Source: Cytobacillus kochii (GTDB taxonomy: Bacteria > Bacillota > Bacilli > Bacillales > Cytobacillaceae). Taken from it: a stretch of 64,000 nucleotides of DNA. This document shows positions 9,235-16,494 of the stretch, piece after piece. Each line of letters opens with the position of its first letter. Positions within the stretch are counted from its first letter, which is position 1. The notes under the pieces were generated by a model. The model was not told the origin of the DNA. It searched no databases and worked only from the letters and a program-made list of their open reading frames with translations. Both the position numbers and the translations under genes were made by a program. Location: NCBI RefSeq assembly GCF_020171845.1, contig NZ_JAIVAM010000008.1, positions 248,001 through 312,000 on the forward strand, written 5' to 3'.

Positions 9235-9477
9235 TTATTGGTTTTCTCCAAACTTAATAAACGTTTTTTCATCTTCTATTAGGCCACATGCGCCGCATTG
9301 AATTCTTACTGTTGGACCATTATATTTTAAATGGAAAGCTGTTAAATTTTCTGCTGCGTATTCCTCCAGTACAGAGCCTGATTGTGGGTCAAGCTTAACT
9401 GAACGCGGATGTTGTTCAATAATATTAAAGCGTGAACGGTTTGTTTTACATGATGGACAGCAATATGGTGTAGTCAT
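9235..9477 (-). CDS. Small zinc-ribbon protein
   Basis: An 80-residue protein with two Cys pairs, CPSC near the N-terminus and CGAC near residue 62, that can form one zinc ribbon. The ends are well spaced for a single fold and the middle is about 50 residues long. Function is not known to me; nucleic-acid binding is possible but not shown. The ATG has AGGAAGGGG upstream on the minus strand. It ends at a clear terminator and is divergent from the next small gene. Confidence 0.75.
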   Translation of the reverse strand: MTTPYCCPSCKTNRSRFNIIEQHPRSVKLDPQSGSVLEEYAAENLTAFHLKYNGPTVRIQCGACGLIEDEKTFIKFGENQ

Positions 9478-9577
9478 AGACTAGCCCCTTCCTATTAATG
9501 AATTACTTTTATTTTTAACGTTCAATTGAAATTTATGTATGAATCAAGTAGATTCAATATGAGAGGAGTGAATTAAA

Positions 9578-9841
9578 ATGAATAGTAAGGATCTTTTACA
9601 AAGCTACCGTTCATTATGGAAAAATAGAGCACTGGCAACAGGTGAAGAAAATCCGGATATTGTGTTAATGATAGCAATAGAAAAAGAATTAAGAGATGAA
9701 AATGCTCACCCGCGAGTAAGAAAAGATAAACAAAAAAAGTTAATTGCTGCGATTAAAAGAATTAATGACTCCTCCCTTTCTTCTGATATGAAAGTCGCAC
9801 TCATTGATATACATTTTGAAATTTTCGATACAATCGATTGA
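9578..9841 (+). CDS. Hypothetical protein, 87 residues
   Basis: A small, soluble, charged and mostly helical protein (starts MNSKDLLQSYRSLWKNRAL). I do not recognise the family. AGAGGAG lies at good distance before the ATG, so translation is likely. It is 75 bases ahead of the lipoprotein and two-component operon, but the text between (ACAACCATCC, TTGACT, TATAAAAC) suggests that operon has its own promoter. No function is assigned. Confidence 0.65.
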   Translation: MNSKDLLQSYRSLWKNRALATGEENPDIVLMIAIEKELRDENAHPRVRKDKQKKLIAAIKRINDSSLSSDMKVALIDIHFEIFDTID

Positions 9842-9870
9842 ATGTTTTCACACTTTTAACACAACCATCC

Positions 9871-9900
9871 GGTATCCTTGACTTATAAAACATTAAAACT
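9871..9900 (+). promoter_or_regulatory. Possible promoter of the lipoprotein/two-component operon
   Basis: A TTGACT near 9878 is followed closely by TATAAA, but the spacing (about 2 bases) is far too short for one sigma-A promoter. TATAAA may be a -10 box with a different -35. Recorded as tentative. Confidence 0.25.
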
Positions 9901-9915
9901 GGGGAGAAACTTTAT

Positions 9916-10890
9916 ATGCGTTATTACAAGGCGTTCATATTTTCCTTACTGATTTCTTCTTTCTTAACTGGTTGTAGACAAGAAGAATTCACTAATATAC
10001 CAGCTGATCGGGATATTGCGATAACAGTAAATATTAAGGAGATGAGCCTATCATTTATAGACATACAGGCGCAAAATACCATCGGTTCATGGAAGGTCAA
10101 TAAAGCATACACAGGAGGAAGTGTACTATCAGATGGCGACACTCTGTTACTGTATGGTGAAAAGTTAAACACGATTGATCTTTATTCATTATCTAAAGGG
10201 GAACTGATTCATCAGTGGACGATTGGTGAGGGTGTTGTAGATGTTGAGGAACTAAGACCTGATACAATAGTTGCTTTAGATGAAAGAAAAAATAGCGTCC
10301 GTTTTTTTAATAGTAATGGAGAAGAAACGAGTCATATTGACATCTTTGATCGACCACTAGAGATGAAACATGATGAAGCTCGTGATGAACTCATCATTAT
10401 AGGGTTTGATGAAAATCTTCTTACAAGTATTGATTTGGAAACAATGGAGATAAAAGAAAACTATGAAATACATACACATGCAACAGGTTTGTTCTCATTA
10501 GATAACGAAATATGGGTTGGTGGACATGGTGAAGGATTAGATATTGAAAAATATGTACATGTTTATGATAGAGAGACCGGAAAAGCATTAAGGAAAATTA
10601 GTGTTCCTTCGATGCCAGTCGATTTTACCAAAGCTGATGAGTCGATATTTGTTGTGAGCCATGGAACCAATTTGCTGTATAAGTTAAATGAGGCTGGTGA
10701 AGTAATAGGTGAAATGAGCGTAACAGCTAACCCTTTCACAATTGAAACCTTTAGCGATATAGTATTAGTCGCAGGGTATGATAGCTCTGAGTTACAATTT
10801 ATCGATTCAAAAACAATAAAACTGAAAGGATCAGTAGAAGTAGGCGAAGGTCCGTTTCAAATTTTGCTTAGGGAGAACGAGGATTCATGA
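9916..10890 (+). CDS. Beta-propeller (YncE/quinoprotein-like) lipoprotein
   Basis: A 324-residue lipoprotein: signal peptide with lipobox FLTGC (Cys20), then repeated short beta-strand blocks such as VDVEELRPDTIVALDERKNSVRFFNSNG and GHGEGLDIEKYVHVYDRETGKALRKI that resemble blades of a YVTN/quinoprotein propeller. It ends 4 bases inside the next gene, the response regulator (ATGA overlap), so all three genes form one operon. This layout suggests an extracellular sensor or accessory part of the two-component system; that role is inferred. ATG follows GGGGAG. Confidence 0.75.
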   Translation: MRYYKAFIFSLLISSFLTGCRQEEFTNIPADRDIAITVNIKEMSLSFIDIQAQNTIGSWKVNKAYTGGSVLSDGDTLLLYGEKLNTIDLYSLSKGELIHQWTIGEGVVDVEELRPDTIVALDERKNSVRFFNSNGEETSHIDIFDRPLEMKHDEARDELIIIGFDENLLTSIDLETMEIKENYEIHTHATGLFSLDNEIWVGGHGEGLDIEKYVHVYDRETGKALRKISVPSMPVDFTKADESIFVVSHGTNLLYKLNEAGEVIGEMSVTANPFTIETFSDIVLVAGYDSSELQFIDSKTIKLKGSVEVGEGPFQILLRENEDS

Positions 10891-11567
10891 GAAAAGTAAA
10901 TATATTAATTATTGATGATGAACCAGATATGAGAACATTGATTGAGATGTATTTGGAGAATTCGGGATTTAAATGCTATACAGCTGAGAGTGGTGAAGAA
11001 GGCTACATGATATTGAAGGAAGCTGAAATTGATTTAGTCATTTTAGATATTATGATGCCAAATGAAGATGGATATGAAGTTTGTCAAAGAATACGTACTA
11101 ATTCAGATATTCCAATCATTTTTCTTTCGGCAAAAGGAGAAGAATGGGATAAAGTGAAGGGGCTACAATTAGGCGGGGACGATTATATTGTTAAACCACT
11201 TAGTCCAGGAGAGCTTGTTGCTAGAATACATGCAGTCCTTCGGAGATCTGGAAAAGTGAAACAAGAATCAGAGCAAATAAAAATAGGAAAGTTATCAATA
11301 GATAAAAAAGCGCGGAGAGTCCTTGTCGAAGAGGAAAAAATATCTTTAACATTAAAAGAGTTTGAAATGCTTTCTTATTTAATTCAACATGTTAACCAGG
11401 CTCTTTCAAGGGAGCAGCTCCTTGAACATGTGTGGGGAATTGAATATGATGGTAGCCTACGAACGGTTGATACCCATATTAAAACATTAAGGATGAAATT
11501 GGGTATAGCAGATTACATTCAAACCGTATGGGGGGTAGGTTATAAACTAGAGGTACCAGACAAATGA
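10887..11567 (+). CDS. OmpR/PhoB-family response regulator
   Basis: A 226-residue DNA-binding response regulator. The receiver domain (1-120) has the acidic pair DDEPD at 10-14, the phosphoacceptor Asp54 in LVILDIMMP and the conserved Lys in YIVKPLSPGE. The C-terminal winged helix (about 130-226) shows LTLKEFEMLSYLIQ and RTVDTHIKTLRMKLG. It overlaps both neighbours by 4 bases, which implies translational coupling with the lipoprotein and the kinase. Target genes are unknown; VanR/PhoP-like cell-envelope control is the common theme for this subfamily. Confidence 0.95.
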   Translation: MRKVNILIIDDEPDMRTLIEMYLENSGFKCYTAESGEEGYMILKEAEIDLVILDIMMPNEDGYEVCQRIRTNSDIPIIFLSAKGEEWDKVKGLQLGGDDYIVKPLSPGELVARIHAVLRRSGKVKQESEQIKIGKLSIDKKARRVLVEEEKISLTLKEFEMLSYLIQHVNQALSREQLLEHVWGIEYDGSLRTVDTHIKTLRMKLGIADYIQTVWGVGYKLEVPDK

Positions 11568-12967
11568 AGTACCTTACCGACACATTAGCCAAAAAGTTAT
11601 GGTTAACGGTGACGATAGCGATACTTATCACAATTCTTTATTCCTACATATTATCTTATCTGTTTTATGAGAAATTATATGTCGAAAATGTAGAAGATAC
11701 ATTATTAGAAGAAGGATTAGCCTTAGCGTCTGATTATAAAGGTGGAGAAATAAGTACAGACTTAAAGGAAAAAGTAGCTTGGTACAATGATAAATCAGAA
11801 ACCGATATCATCATGGTAGATAATCCTAGGGAATTGAGCGCATGCTTTCCATTTGAAATGAAATATGATTCGCTCATTAACGGAGAAGAACGAGAGCAAT
11901 TATTAAAGGGAAATCCAATTTACAAAACGGGTTTTGAAGAAAGGTTTGATACTCGTATTATGGGTGTCATTATCCCGTTATTAGATGATAATCGCCTCGC
12001 TGGTATTATATATGTCTATTTACCGTTAGAGAAAATTTCTGATATTACACAGGATTTCGCTTATCTTTGGATGCTTGCCGCGCTCATCTTTCTTCTATTC
12101 GCCATTATGACAGGTACTTTCCTCATTAAAAGAATGACTAGCCCGTTAATGGAAATGAAGTTAGCAGCTGAACAAGTGTCTAGAGGGAATTACAATGTGC
12201 ACTTATCGACAAATCAACAAGATGAAATTGGTGAACTGGCTAGTGCTTTTAATTCAATGGCCACATCTATTCAAAAAGAAGATGATAGAAAGAGAGAATT
12301 TCTTGCTAATGTGTCTCATGAATTAAGAACACCGATTAGTTATGTCAAAGGATATAGTGATGCACTAAAGTCTGGTCTTGTAACAAATGAAGAAGATCAA
12401 GAAAAATATCTTGCTCTCATTTATCGGGAAGCAACTCGGATGGAGAGACTTGTCGGTGATTTATTAGATTTGTCAAAACTTGAAACAGATGACTATCGTT
12501 TGGTGAAGGCGCCAATACCCTTAGCCCAGCTTTTGGAAGATGTCGTGCAAAAGTATAGTCCGCGAATTATAAGAAAAGGCTTATCTATAGAAGTTGATCT
12601 CGATCCTGATATTATTATTATTGCAGATGAAGGAAGAATCGAACAAATTATGCAAAATATTTTTGATAATGCGATTAGGTATACTGATGAGGGCACCTTA
12701 TTACTTGATCTTTTCCAAACAGAAGATGGCTGTTGTATTCAATTGGAAGACTCTGGGATTGGGATACCTGAAGAAGACTTAGATAAAATCCGGCAAAGAT
12801 TTTACCGAGTAAATAAAGCAAGGACAAGAGCTGATGGAGGTACAGGGCTTGGTTTGGCTATTGTGGAGAAACTCGTTCATTTACATGGAGGGCGCTTGCT
12901 TATTCAAAGTGAATACAATATTGGGACAACGATACAAATTATACTTCCGATGGTAAATGATCATTAA
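11564..12967 (+). CDS. Sensor histidine kinase
   Basis: A 467-residue membrane kinase. Two membrane segments (about 12-34 and 166-188) enclose an extracellular sensor region of about 130 residues. HAMP (about 190-240), HisKA with the phosphorylated His252 in NVSHELRTPISYVKG, and HATPase_c with N, G1 (DSGIGIP) and G2 (GGTGLGLAIV) boxes follow. It is the partner of the response regulator with which it overlaps by 4 bases. The signal is not known; the upstream beta-propeller lipoprotein could contact the sensor region. Confidence 0.95.
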   Translation: MKYLTDTLAKKLWLTVTIAILITILYSYILSYLFYEKLYVENVEDTLLEEGLALASDYKGGEISTDLKEKVAWYNDKSETDIIMVDNPRELSACFPFEMKYDSLINGEEREQLLKGNPIYKTGFEERFDTRIMGVIIPLLDDNRLAGIIYVYLPLEKISDITQDFAYLWMLAALIFLLFAIMTGTFLIKRMTSPLMEMKLAAEQVSRGNYNVHLSTNQQDEIGELASAFNSMATSIQKEDDRKREFLANVSHELRTPISYVKGYSDALKSGLVTNEEDQEKYLALIYREATRMERLVGDLLDLSKLETDDYRLVKAPIPLAQLLEDVVQKYSPRIIRKGLSIEVDLDPDIIIIADEGRIEQIMQNIFDNAIRYTDEGTLLLDLFQTEDGCCIQLEDSGIGIPEEDLDKIRQRFYRVNKARTRADGGTGLGLAIVEKLVHLHGGRLLIQSEYNIGTTIQIILPMVNDH

Positions 12968-12972
12968 TTTTT

Positions 12973-13012
12973 AAAGGCTACTCTTTCTATAAAGAAGAAG
13001 AGTGGCCTTTTA
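12973..13012 (+). terminator. Terminator of the two-component operon
   Basis: AAAGGC-x-ACTCTT pairs with AAGAGT-x-GCCTTT, with a short loop and TTTTAT after it. Confidence 0.8.
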
Positions 13013-13148
13013 TGTAGAAGGATAAGGATGTATTTCCCTTCCTTTTCATAGGCAAATGAAAATAGGTTTATATGCTACAAACCGCCTTACAACAAGGTTT
13101 TTAGCCTTTGATATCATTTCATTATAGTTGCATAATAAATATCACGAA

Positions 13149-13165
13149 TGTTACCTTCATGTAAT
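13149..13165 (+). promoter_or_regulatory. WalR (YycF)-type binding box
   Basis: TGTTAC-N5-TGTAAT matches the WalR consensus TGTWAH-N5-TGTWAH at every position. It ends 30 bases before the -35 hexamer of the promoter for a secreted CAP protein. Cell-wall genes are the usual WalR targets in Bacillus. Confidence 0.6.
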
Positions 13166-13195
13166 AAACGTAAAAGAGAAAAAGACTTTTTTAAG

Positions 13196-13224
13196 TTGTC
13201 AAGTATAGTATTCTAGTATATAAA
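13196..13224 (+). promoter_or_regulatory. Predicted sigma-A promoter of the CAP-protein gene
   Basis: TTGTCA, 17-base spacer, TATAAA. This gives a leader of about 215 bases before the ATG at 13447. Confidence 0.6.
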
Positions 13225-13446
13225 TGGAAACACGATAGTGTCATTACCAATTAATGATAAAAAAACCTATTCTCTAAAAATCAAAAAAACCTACTAATCA
13301 TAACGTTTTTTCTTTCTATTATTAGATAGATTCATGCAAGAATGATTCATTGCTATTTCCTCCCAAAAATATTACAAAAAAACCTATGATATGATTATGT
13401 CACAGCAAGAAACAACAAAAAACATCCATTAGGGAGGAAATAGATT

Positions 13447-14361
13447 ATGAGTAAGAAAGTTATTTTTTCAGTAGCGGCAGCAGCTGCATTACTAGTATCA
13501 GCACCAGGTTTAAACAAGGCAGAAGCGGCAGAGCCAGCTCAGGTAAAAGTAGATACAAAGGCTTTTGTCTATCAAACTTCTAATATGTTAAACCAAGATT
13601 ATATTAATAAAGTGATGCAAGATTGCATGGGTAAATATAATGTGAATTGGAATCAAGAAGATATTCAAAATATCTTAAGTCAAGCGAAAGAAAAAGCACA
13701 AGCAGCATTAGAACAAGGTAAAGCGCATGCAGCACAACCAGAGCAAGCAGAACAGCCAGCTAAAGAAGCAGCACAACCAGAGCAAGCAGAACAGCCAGCT
13801 AAAGAAGCAGCACAACCAGAAAAACAACCAGCTGAAGAAGTAGCACAACCGGAAAAACAACCAGCTGAAGAAGTAGCACAACCAGAAAAACAACCAGCTG
13901 AAGAAGCAACAAAACCAGAAAAACAACCAGAGCAAGAAGTAACTGAAGAAGCACAAGCACCATCAGAAGAAGCTTCATCTGAAGTTAGTGCATATGAACA
14001 ACAAGTCCTTGATTTAACAAATAAAGAGCGTGCAAATGCTGGTCTTCCTGCACTAAAACTTGATGTGGAGCTTAGTAAGGTAGCGCGTGAAAAATCTCGT
14101 GATATGCAAGCAAAAGGGTATTTCGATCATAACAGCCCAACATATGGTTCTCCATTTGATATGATGAAACAATTTGGTATTTCTTATACTTCAGCAGGTG
14201 AAAACATTGCCCAAGGTCAACAAACACCAGAAGAAGTAGTACAAGCATGGATGAATAGCCAAGGTCACCGTGAAAACATTCTTAACTCTAGCTATACTCA
14301 CCTTGGGGTAGGTTATGTTGAGAACGGTAATTACTGGACTCAAATGTTCATCGGTAAATAA
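13447..14361 (+). CDS. Secreted CAP-domain (SCP/PR1, YkwD-like) protein
   Basis: A 304-residue exported protein. Signal peptide with likely cleavage after AEA (about residue 28), an N-terminal region of about 65 residues, a low-complexity Pro/Glu/Gln/Ala repeat region (about 95-165) and a C-terminal CAP domain (about 180-304) with TNKERANAGLPAL, FDHNSPTYGSPFDM, SAGENIAQG and NSQGHRENILN motifs. Two of the His residues sit where CAP proteins bind metal. The role in Bacillus is not settled; cell-wall localisation is likely. ATG follows AGGGAGGAA. The long upstream region suggests control by WalR. Confidence 0.92.
   Translation: MSKKVIFSVAAAAALLVSAPGLNKAEAAEPAQVKVDTKAFVYQTSNMLNQDYINKVMQDCMGKYNVNWNQEDIQNILSQAKEKAQAALEQGKAHAAQPEQAEQPAKEAAQPEQAEQPAKEAAQPEKQPAEEVAQPEKQPAEEVAQPEKQPAEEATKPEKQPEQEVTEEAQAPSEEASSEVSAYEQQVLDLTNKERANAGLPALKLDVELSKVAREKSRDMQAKGYFDHNSPTYGSPFDMMKQFGISYTSAGENIAQGQQTPEEVVQAWMNSQGHRENILNSSYTHLGVGYVENGNYWTQMFIGK
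13729..13941 (+). repeat. In-frame tandem repeats inside the CAP-protein gene
   Basis: Two copies of a 39-base unit (13729-13806, encoding AAQPEQAEQPAKE) are followed by four copies of a 33-base unit (13810-13941, encoding AQPEKQPAEEV and variants). Unit lengths are multiples of three, so copy-number change would keep the frame. The segment probably forms an extended spacer in the cell wall. Confidence 0.9.
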
Positions 14362-14394
14362 TAATCGGATAAATATGCTTAAAATTATCCTTCA

Positions 14395-14445
14395 AGATGA
14401 GCAACACCTGTATCATATGATGCAGACGTTGCTCATCTTTTTATT
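14395..14445 (+). terminator. Rho-independent terminator of the CAP-protein gene
   Basis: AGATGAGCAAC (14395-14405) pairs with GTTGCTCATCT (14428-14438), followed by TTTTATTATT. Confidence 0.92.
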
Positions 14446-14660
14446 ATTACTTTATAAAAACAAATACATATTCAGACTTTATGATTTGACTTATTGTAGC
14501 AAAGTGAGGTTTATTTATGAATATCTACCAATATAGTTTGAGTTTATGTGCATGAATTTGATGGATACCAAATTAATTTTTACAACCATCTGATTACAAC
14601 TATATACCGGACGGCTTACTCATCCAATTCTGATTAAATTTCCAAATCGTTCTAATTAAA

Positions 14661-14669
14661 TGATATAAT
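14661..14669 (+). promoter_or_regulatory. Extended -10 promoter of the GntR gene
   Basis: TGATATAAT is a consensus extended -10 element; no good -35 is seen. It lies 39 bases before the TTG start. Confidence 0.5.
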
Positions 14670-14707
14670 GTATAAATAAAGAGTAATTAAACATCGGAGT
14701 GAATGGT

Positions 14708-15352
14708 TTGAAGGATTTTTTATTTAATAATGAACAGCGATTTGGTGAATCGCTTCCTGAACAAATTGCCAAATACATATTAACGAAAATCATGGAAGGT
14801 TCTTATATTCCTGGAGATAAAATTATTGAAGAGAAAATAGCAGAAGAGCTAAAAACAAGCAGAGCTCCAGTGAGAGAAGCATTATATTTACTTCAAGTAG
14901 ACAATATTGTCGAGCGTATTCATCGAAAAGGGACAGTTGTAAAATCCTTTACGACAGAAGATATTAAAGAATATACACATGTCATGGTTGGACTTATTCA
15001 AATGGCACTAGATATGACTTCGAATCGATGGCATGATGAAACGAAAGATACGTTAAAATTAAAACTCGATGCTGTGGAAGAAGCGTTCCTTGCAGGTGAT
15101 CTCATTGGTTATCAAATGAAATCCACGGGTTTAACAACGTTCTTTTTTGAAGTGGCGAATAATAAAGCACTATCTAAATTTTATTATGAATCTGTTTATA
15201 TATTGACGGTGTTTGCCCAAGTGAAATGGACAATGAATACGATGAATCGTTTTCATCCGAAAATGAAATTAATTACCAAAAATCTAATGGAAAATAAGAT
15301 TACTGAAGCGAAGGATGTAGTTCCAGCTCTTTTATTAGAAACGTTAGAATAA
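14708..15352 (+). CDS. GntR-family (FadR/FCD subgroup) transcription regulator
   Basis: A 214-residue repressor-type protein. The N-terminal winged helix has PGDKIIEEKIAEELKTSRAPVREALYLLQ (about 30-60) and the C-terminal helical part resembles the FCD ligand domain. I chose the TTG at 14708 because GGAG lies 8 bases upstream; the in-frame GTG at 14699 overlaps that site. The next gene is an SDR oxidoreductase whose promoter contains a palindrome of the TTGT-ACAA type bound by this subgroup, so the regulator probably controls it. The ligand is unknown. Confidence 0.85.
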   Translation: MKDFLFNNEQRFGESLPEQIAKYILTKIMEGSYIPGDKIIEEKIAEELKTSRAPVREALYLLQVDNIVERIHRKGTVVKSFTTEDIKEYTHVMVGLIQMALDMTSNRWHDETKDTLKLKLDAVEEAFLAGDLIGYQMKSTGLTTFFFEVANNKALSKFYYESVYILTVFAQVKWTMNTMNRFHPKMKLITKNLMENKITEAKDVVPALLLETLE

Positions 15353-15387
15353 GGATGCCACTTTTTGGGCATCCTATTATAGCAAAC

Positions 15388-15412
15388 AAAATTGTCGACA
15401 ATATACAATTTT
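15388..15412 (+). promoter_or_regulatory. GntR-type operator ahead of the SDR gene
   Basis: AAAATTGT (15388-15395) and ACAATTTT (15405-15412) form an 8-base inverted repeat, and ATTGTCGACAAT (15391-15402) is a perfect 12-base palindrome nested in it. It covers the -35 region of the SDR promoter, which suits a repressor site for the adjacent GntR protein. Confidence 0.6.
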
Positions 15413-15423
15413 AGTAGTATGAT
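15395..15423 (+). promoter_or_regulatory. Predicted promoter of the SDR gene
   Basis: TCGACA, 17-base spacer, TATGAT. The -35 box lies inside the palindromic operator. Confidence 0.5.
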
Positions 15424-15456
15424 TATTTTGTATGAAACAAAAGGGAGGAATATCAG

Positions 15457-16227
15457 ATGAATTTTGCCAACAAAGTAGTACTAATTACAGGTGCCGCAGG
15501 TGGTATTGGAATAGCAGCAGCTAAAGCTTTTGCTAAAGAAGGTGCTAAGCTCGCACTAGTAGATTTATCTAAAGAAGCATTAGAAAAGGCTGCTGCTTCT
15601 ATTGATGCTGAGGAGATTTTACTATTATCAGCTGATGTAACAAAAGAAGAAGATGTAAAGAAATATGTTGAAGATACCCAACAAGCATTTGGTCGTATCG
15701 ATACATTTATAAATAACGCTGGAATCAATGGCGATTTTGCCATCTTAGATGAGCAAACAAAGAAAAATTTTGATGCAGTATTTGGTGTAAATGTTTACGG
15801 TGCGTTTTTAGGATTAAAATATGTTTTACCTGTGATGAAAGCTCAAAAAGGTGGGGCTATCGTTAATACGGCTTCAAACGGTGGTTTATTAGGTGCACCA
15901 GGTATGGGACTTTATGTTGCATCTAAACATGCGGTAATCGGGTTAAACAAAACGGCTGCATTAGAAGCGGCAGATTATGGTGTCAGAGTAAATGCGGTTG
16001 CACCATCTGGTGTAGATACACAAATGATGAGATCCATTGAAGCAAACGCCATGCCTGAACAAACAGAGAATGCACGTACACAATTTGAAAGCTCTGTACC
16101 AATGAAAAGATATGCAACAGCTGAGGAAATTGCTGATCTAATGGTATTTTTATCATCAGAAAAAGCTTCATTTATTTCAGGTTCATATTATCGTATCGAT
16201 GGTGGACAAGGTGCTACATCGGTTTAA
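15457..16227 (+). CDS. Short-chain dehydrogenase/reductase (SDR)
   Basis: A classical SDR of 256 residues: cofactor motif TGAAGGIG (11-18), NNAG (86-89) and the catalytic Ser140, Tyr153 and Lys157 (YVASK). Asp36 after the second strand favours NAD(H). It is an NAD(P)-dependent oxidoreductase acting on an unknown alcohol or ketone. ATG follows AAAGGGAGG. Its promoter carries a palindrome likely bound by the upstream GntR protein. A decayed SDR remnant lies directly downstream, so the locus once held at least two such genes. Confidence 0.92.
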   Translation: MNFANKVVLITGAAGGIGIAAAKAFAKEGAKLALVDLSKEALEKAAASIDAEEILLLSADVTKEEDVKKYVEDTQQAFGRIDTFINNAGINGDFAILDEQTKKNFDAVFGVNVYGAFLGLKYVLPVMKAQKGGAIVNTASNGGLLGAPGMGLYVASKHAVIGLNKTAALEAADYGVRVNAVAPSGVDTQMMRSIEANAMPEQTENARTQFESSVPMKRYATAEEIADLMVFLSSEKASFISGSYYRIDGGQGATSV

Positions 16228-16249
16228 TTTGTAAAACAAGAAAGAGTAA

Positions 16250-16431
16250 AATGATAAACTTACGCGAAAAATATCATCACGAGTGGTGCAACAGAGATTG
16301 GCTATGGAGCTGTCAAGGCATGCAGTGAAAAAAGGTGCAAACGTTGTCATCGCTGAGGTGAGCGTAAAGATGGGTAAAGCTTACTTACGGGTCAACCTGT
16401 AACAGTTGACGGTGGATTTACTGTCATTTAA
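16250..16431 (+). pseudogene. Remnant of a second SDR gene
   Basis: Three pieces of an SDR can be read in different frames: AKNIITSGATEIGYGAVKA (cofactor-motif region, bases about 16267-16323), VKKGANVVIAEVSVKMGK (about 16325-16379) and the C-terminal TGQPVTVDGGFTVI followed by TAA (16387-16431). The whole catalytic middle is missing. This is a gene with a large internal deletion plus frameshifts; it makes no protein of this family. Confidence 0.75.
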
Positions 16432-16440
16432 ATAGCATAT

Positions 16441-16488
16441 ACGGTGAAAAGGTCTTTGTATTATTTATGGCTTTTTCACCGTTTTTTA
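16441..16488 (+). terminator. Rho-independent terminator after the SDR remnant
   Basis: ACGGTGAAAA (16441-16450) pairs with TTTTCACCGT (16473-16482), then a T-run. It also separates the convergent amine oxidase gene. Confidence 0.88.
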
Positions 16489-16494
16489 TTATGA

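Larger units (their letters stand above)
13013..13446. other. Long regulatory region upstream of the CAP-protein gene
   Basis: No gene is seen. The stretch holds a WalR-type box, a sigma-A-like promoter and three exact copies of AAAAAAACCTA (13259-13269, 13283-13293, 13376-13386), the last two and the first all in the predicted leader of about 215 bases. The function of the repeated 11-mer is unknown. Confidence 0.6.

Noticed and set aside
13729-13941. CRISPR-like repeats
   Set aside because: The repeats are contiguous, in frame and lie inside a coding region without spacers.
13708-13956. Hydrophobic frame antisense to the CAP-protein repeats
   Set aside because: It is the complement of the low-complexity repeat (Phe/Leu/Trp/Cys-rich) and not a gene.
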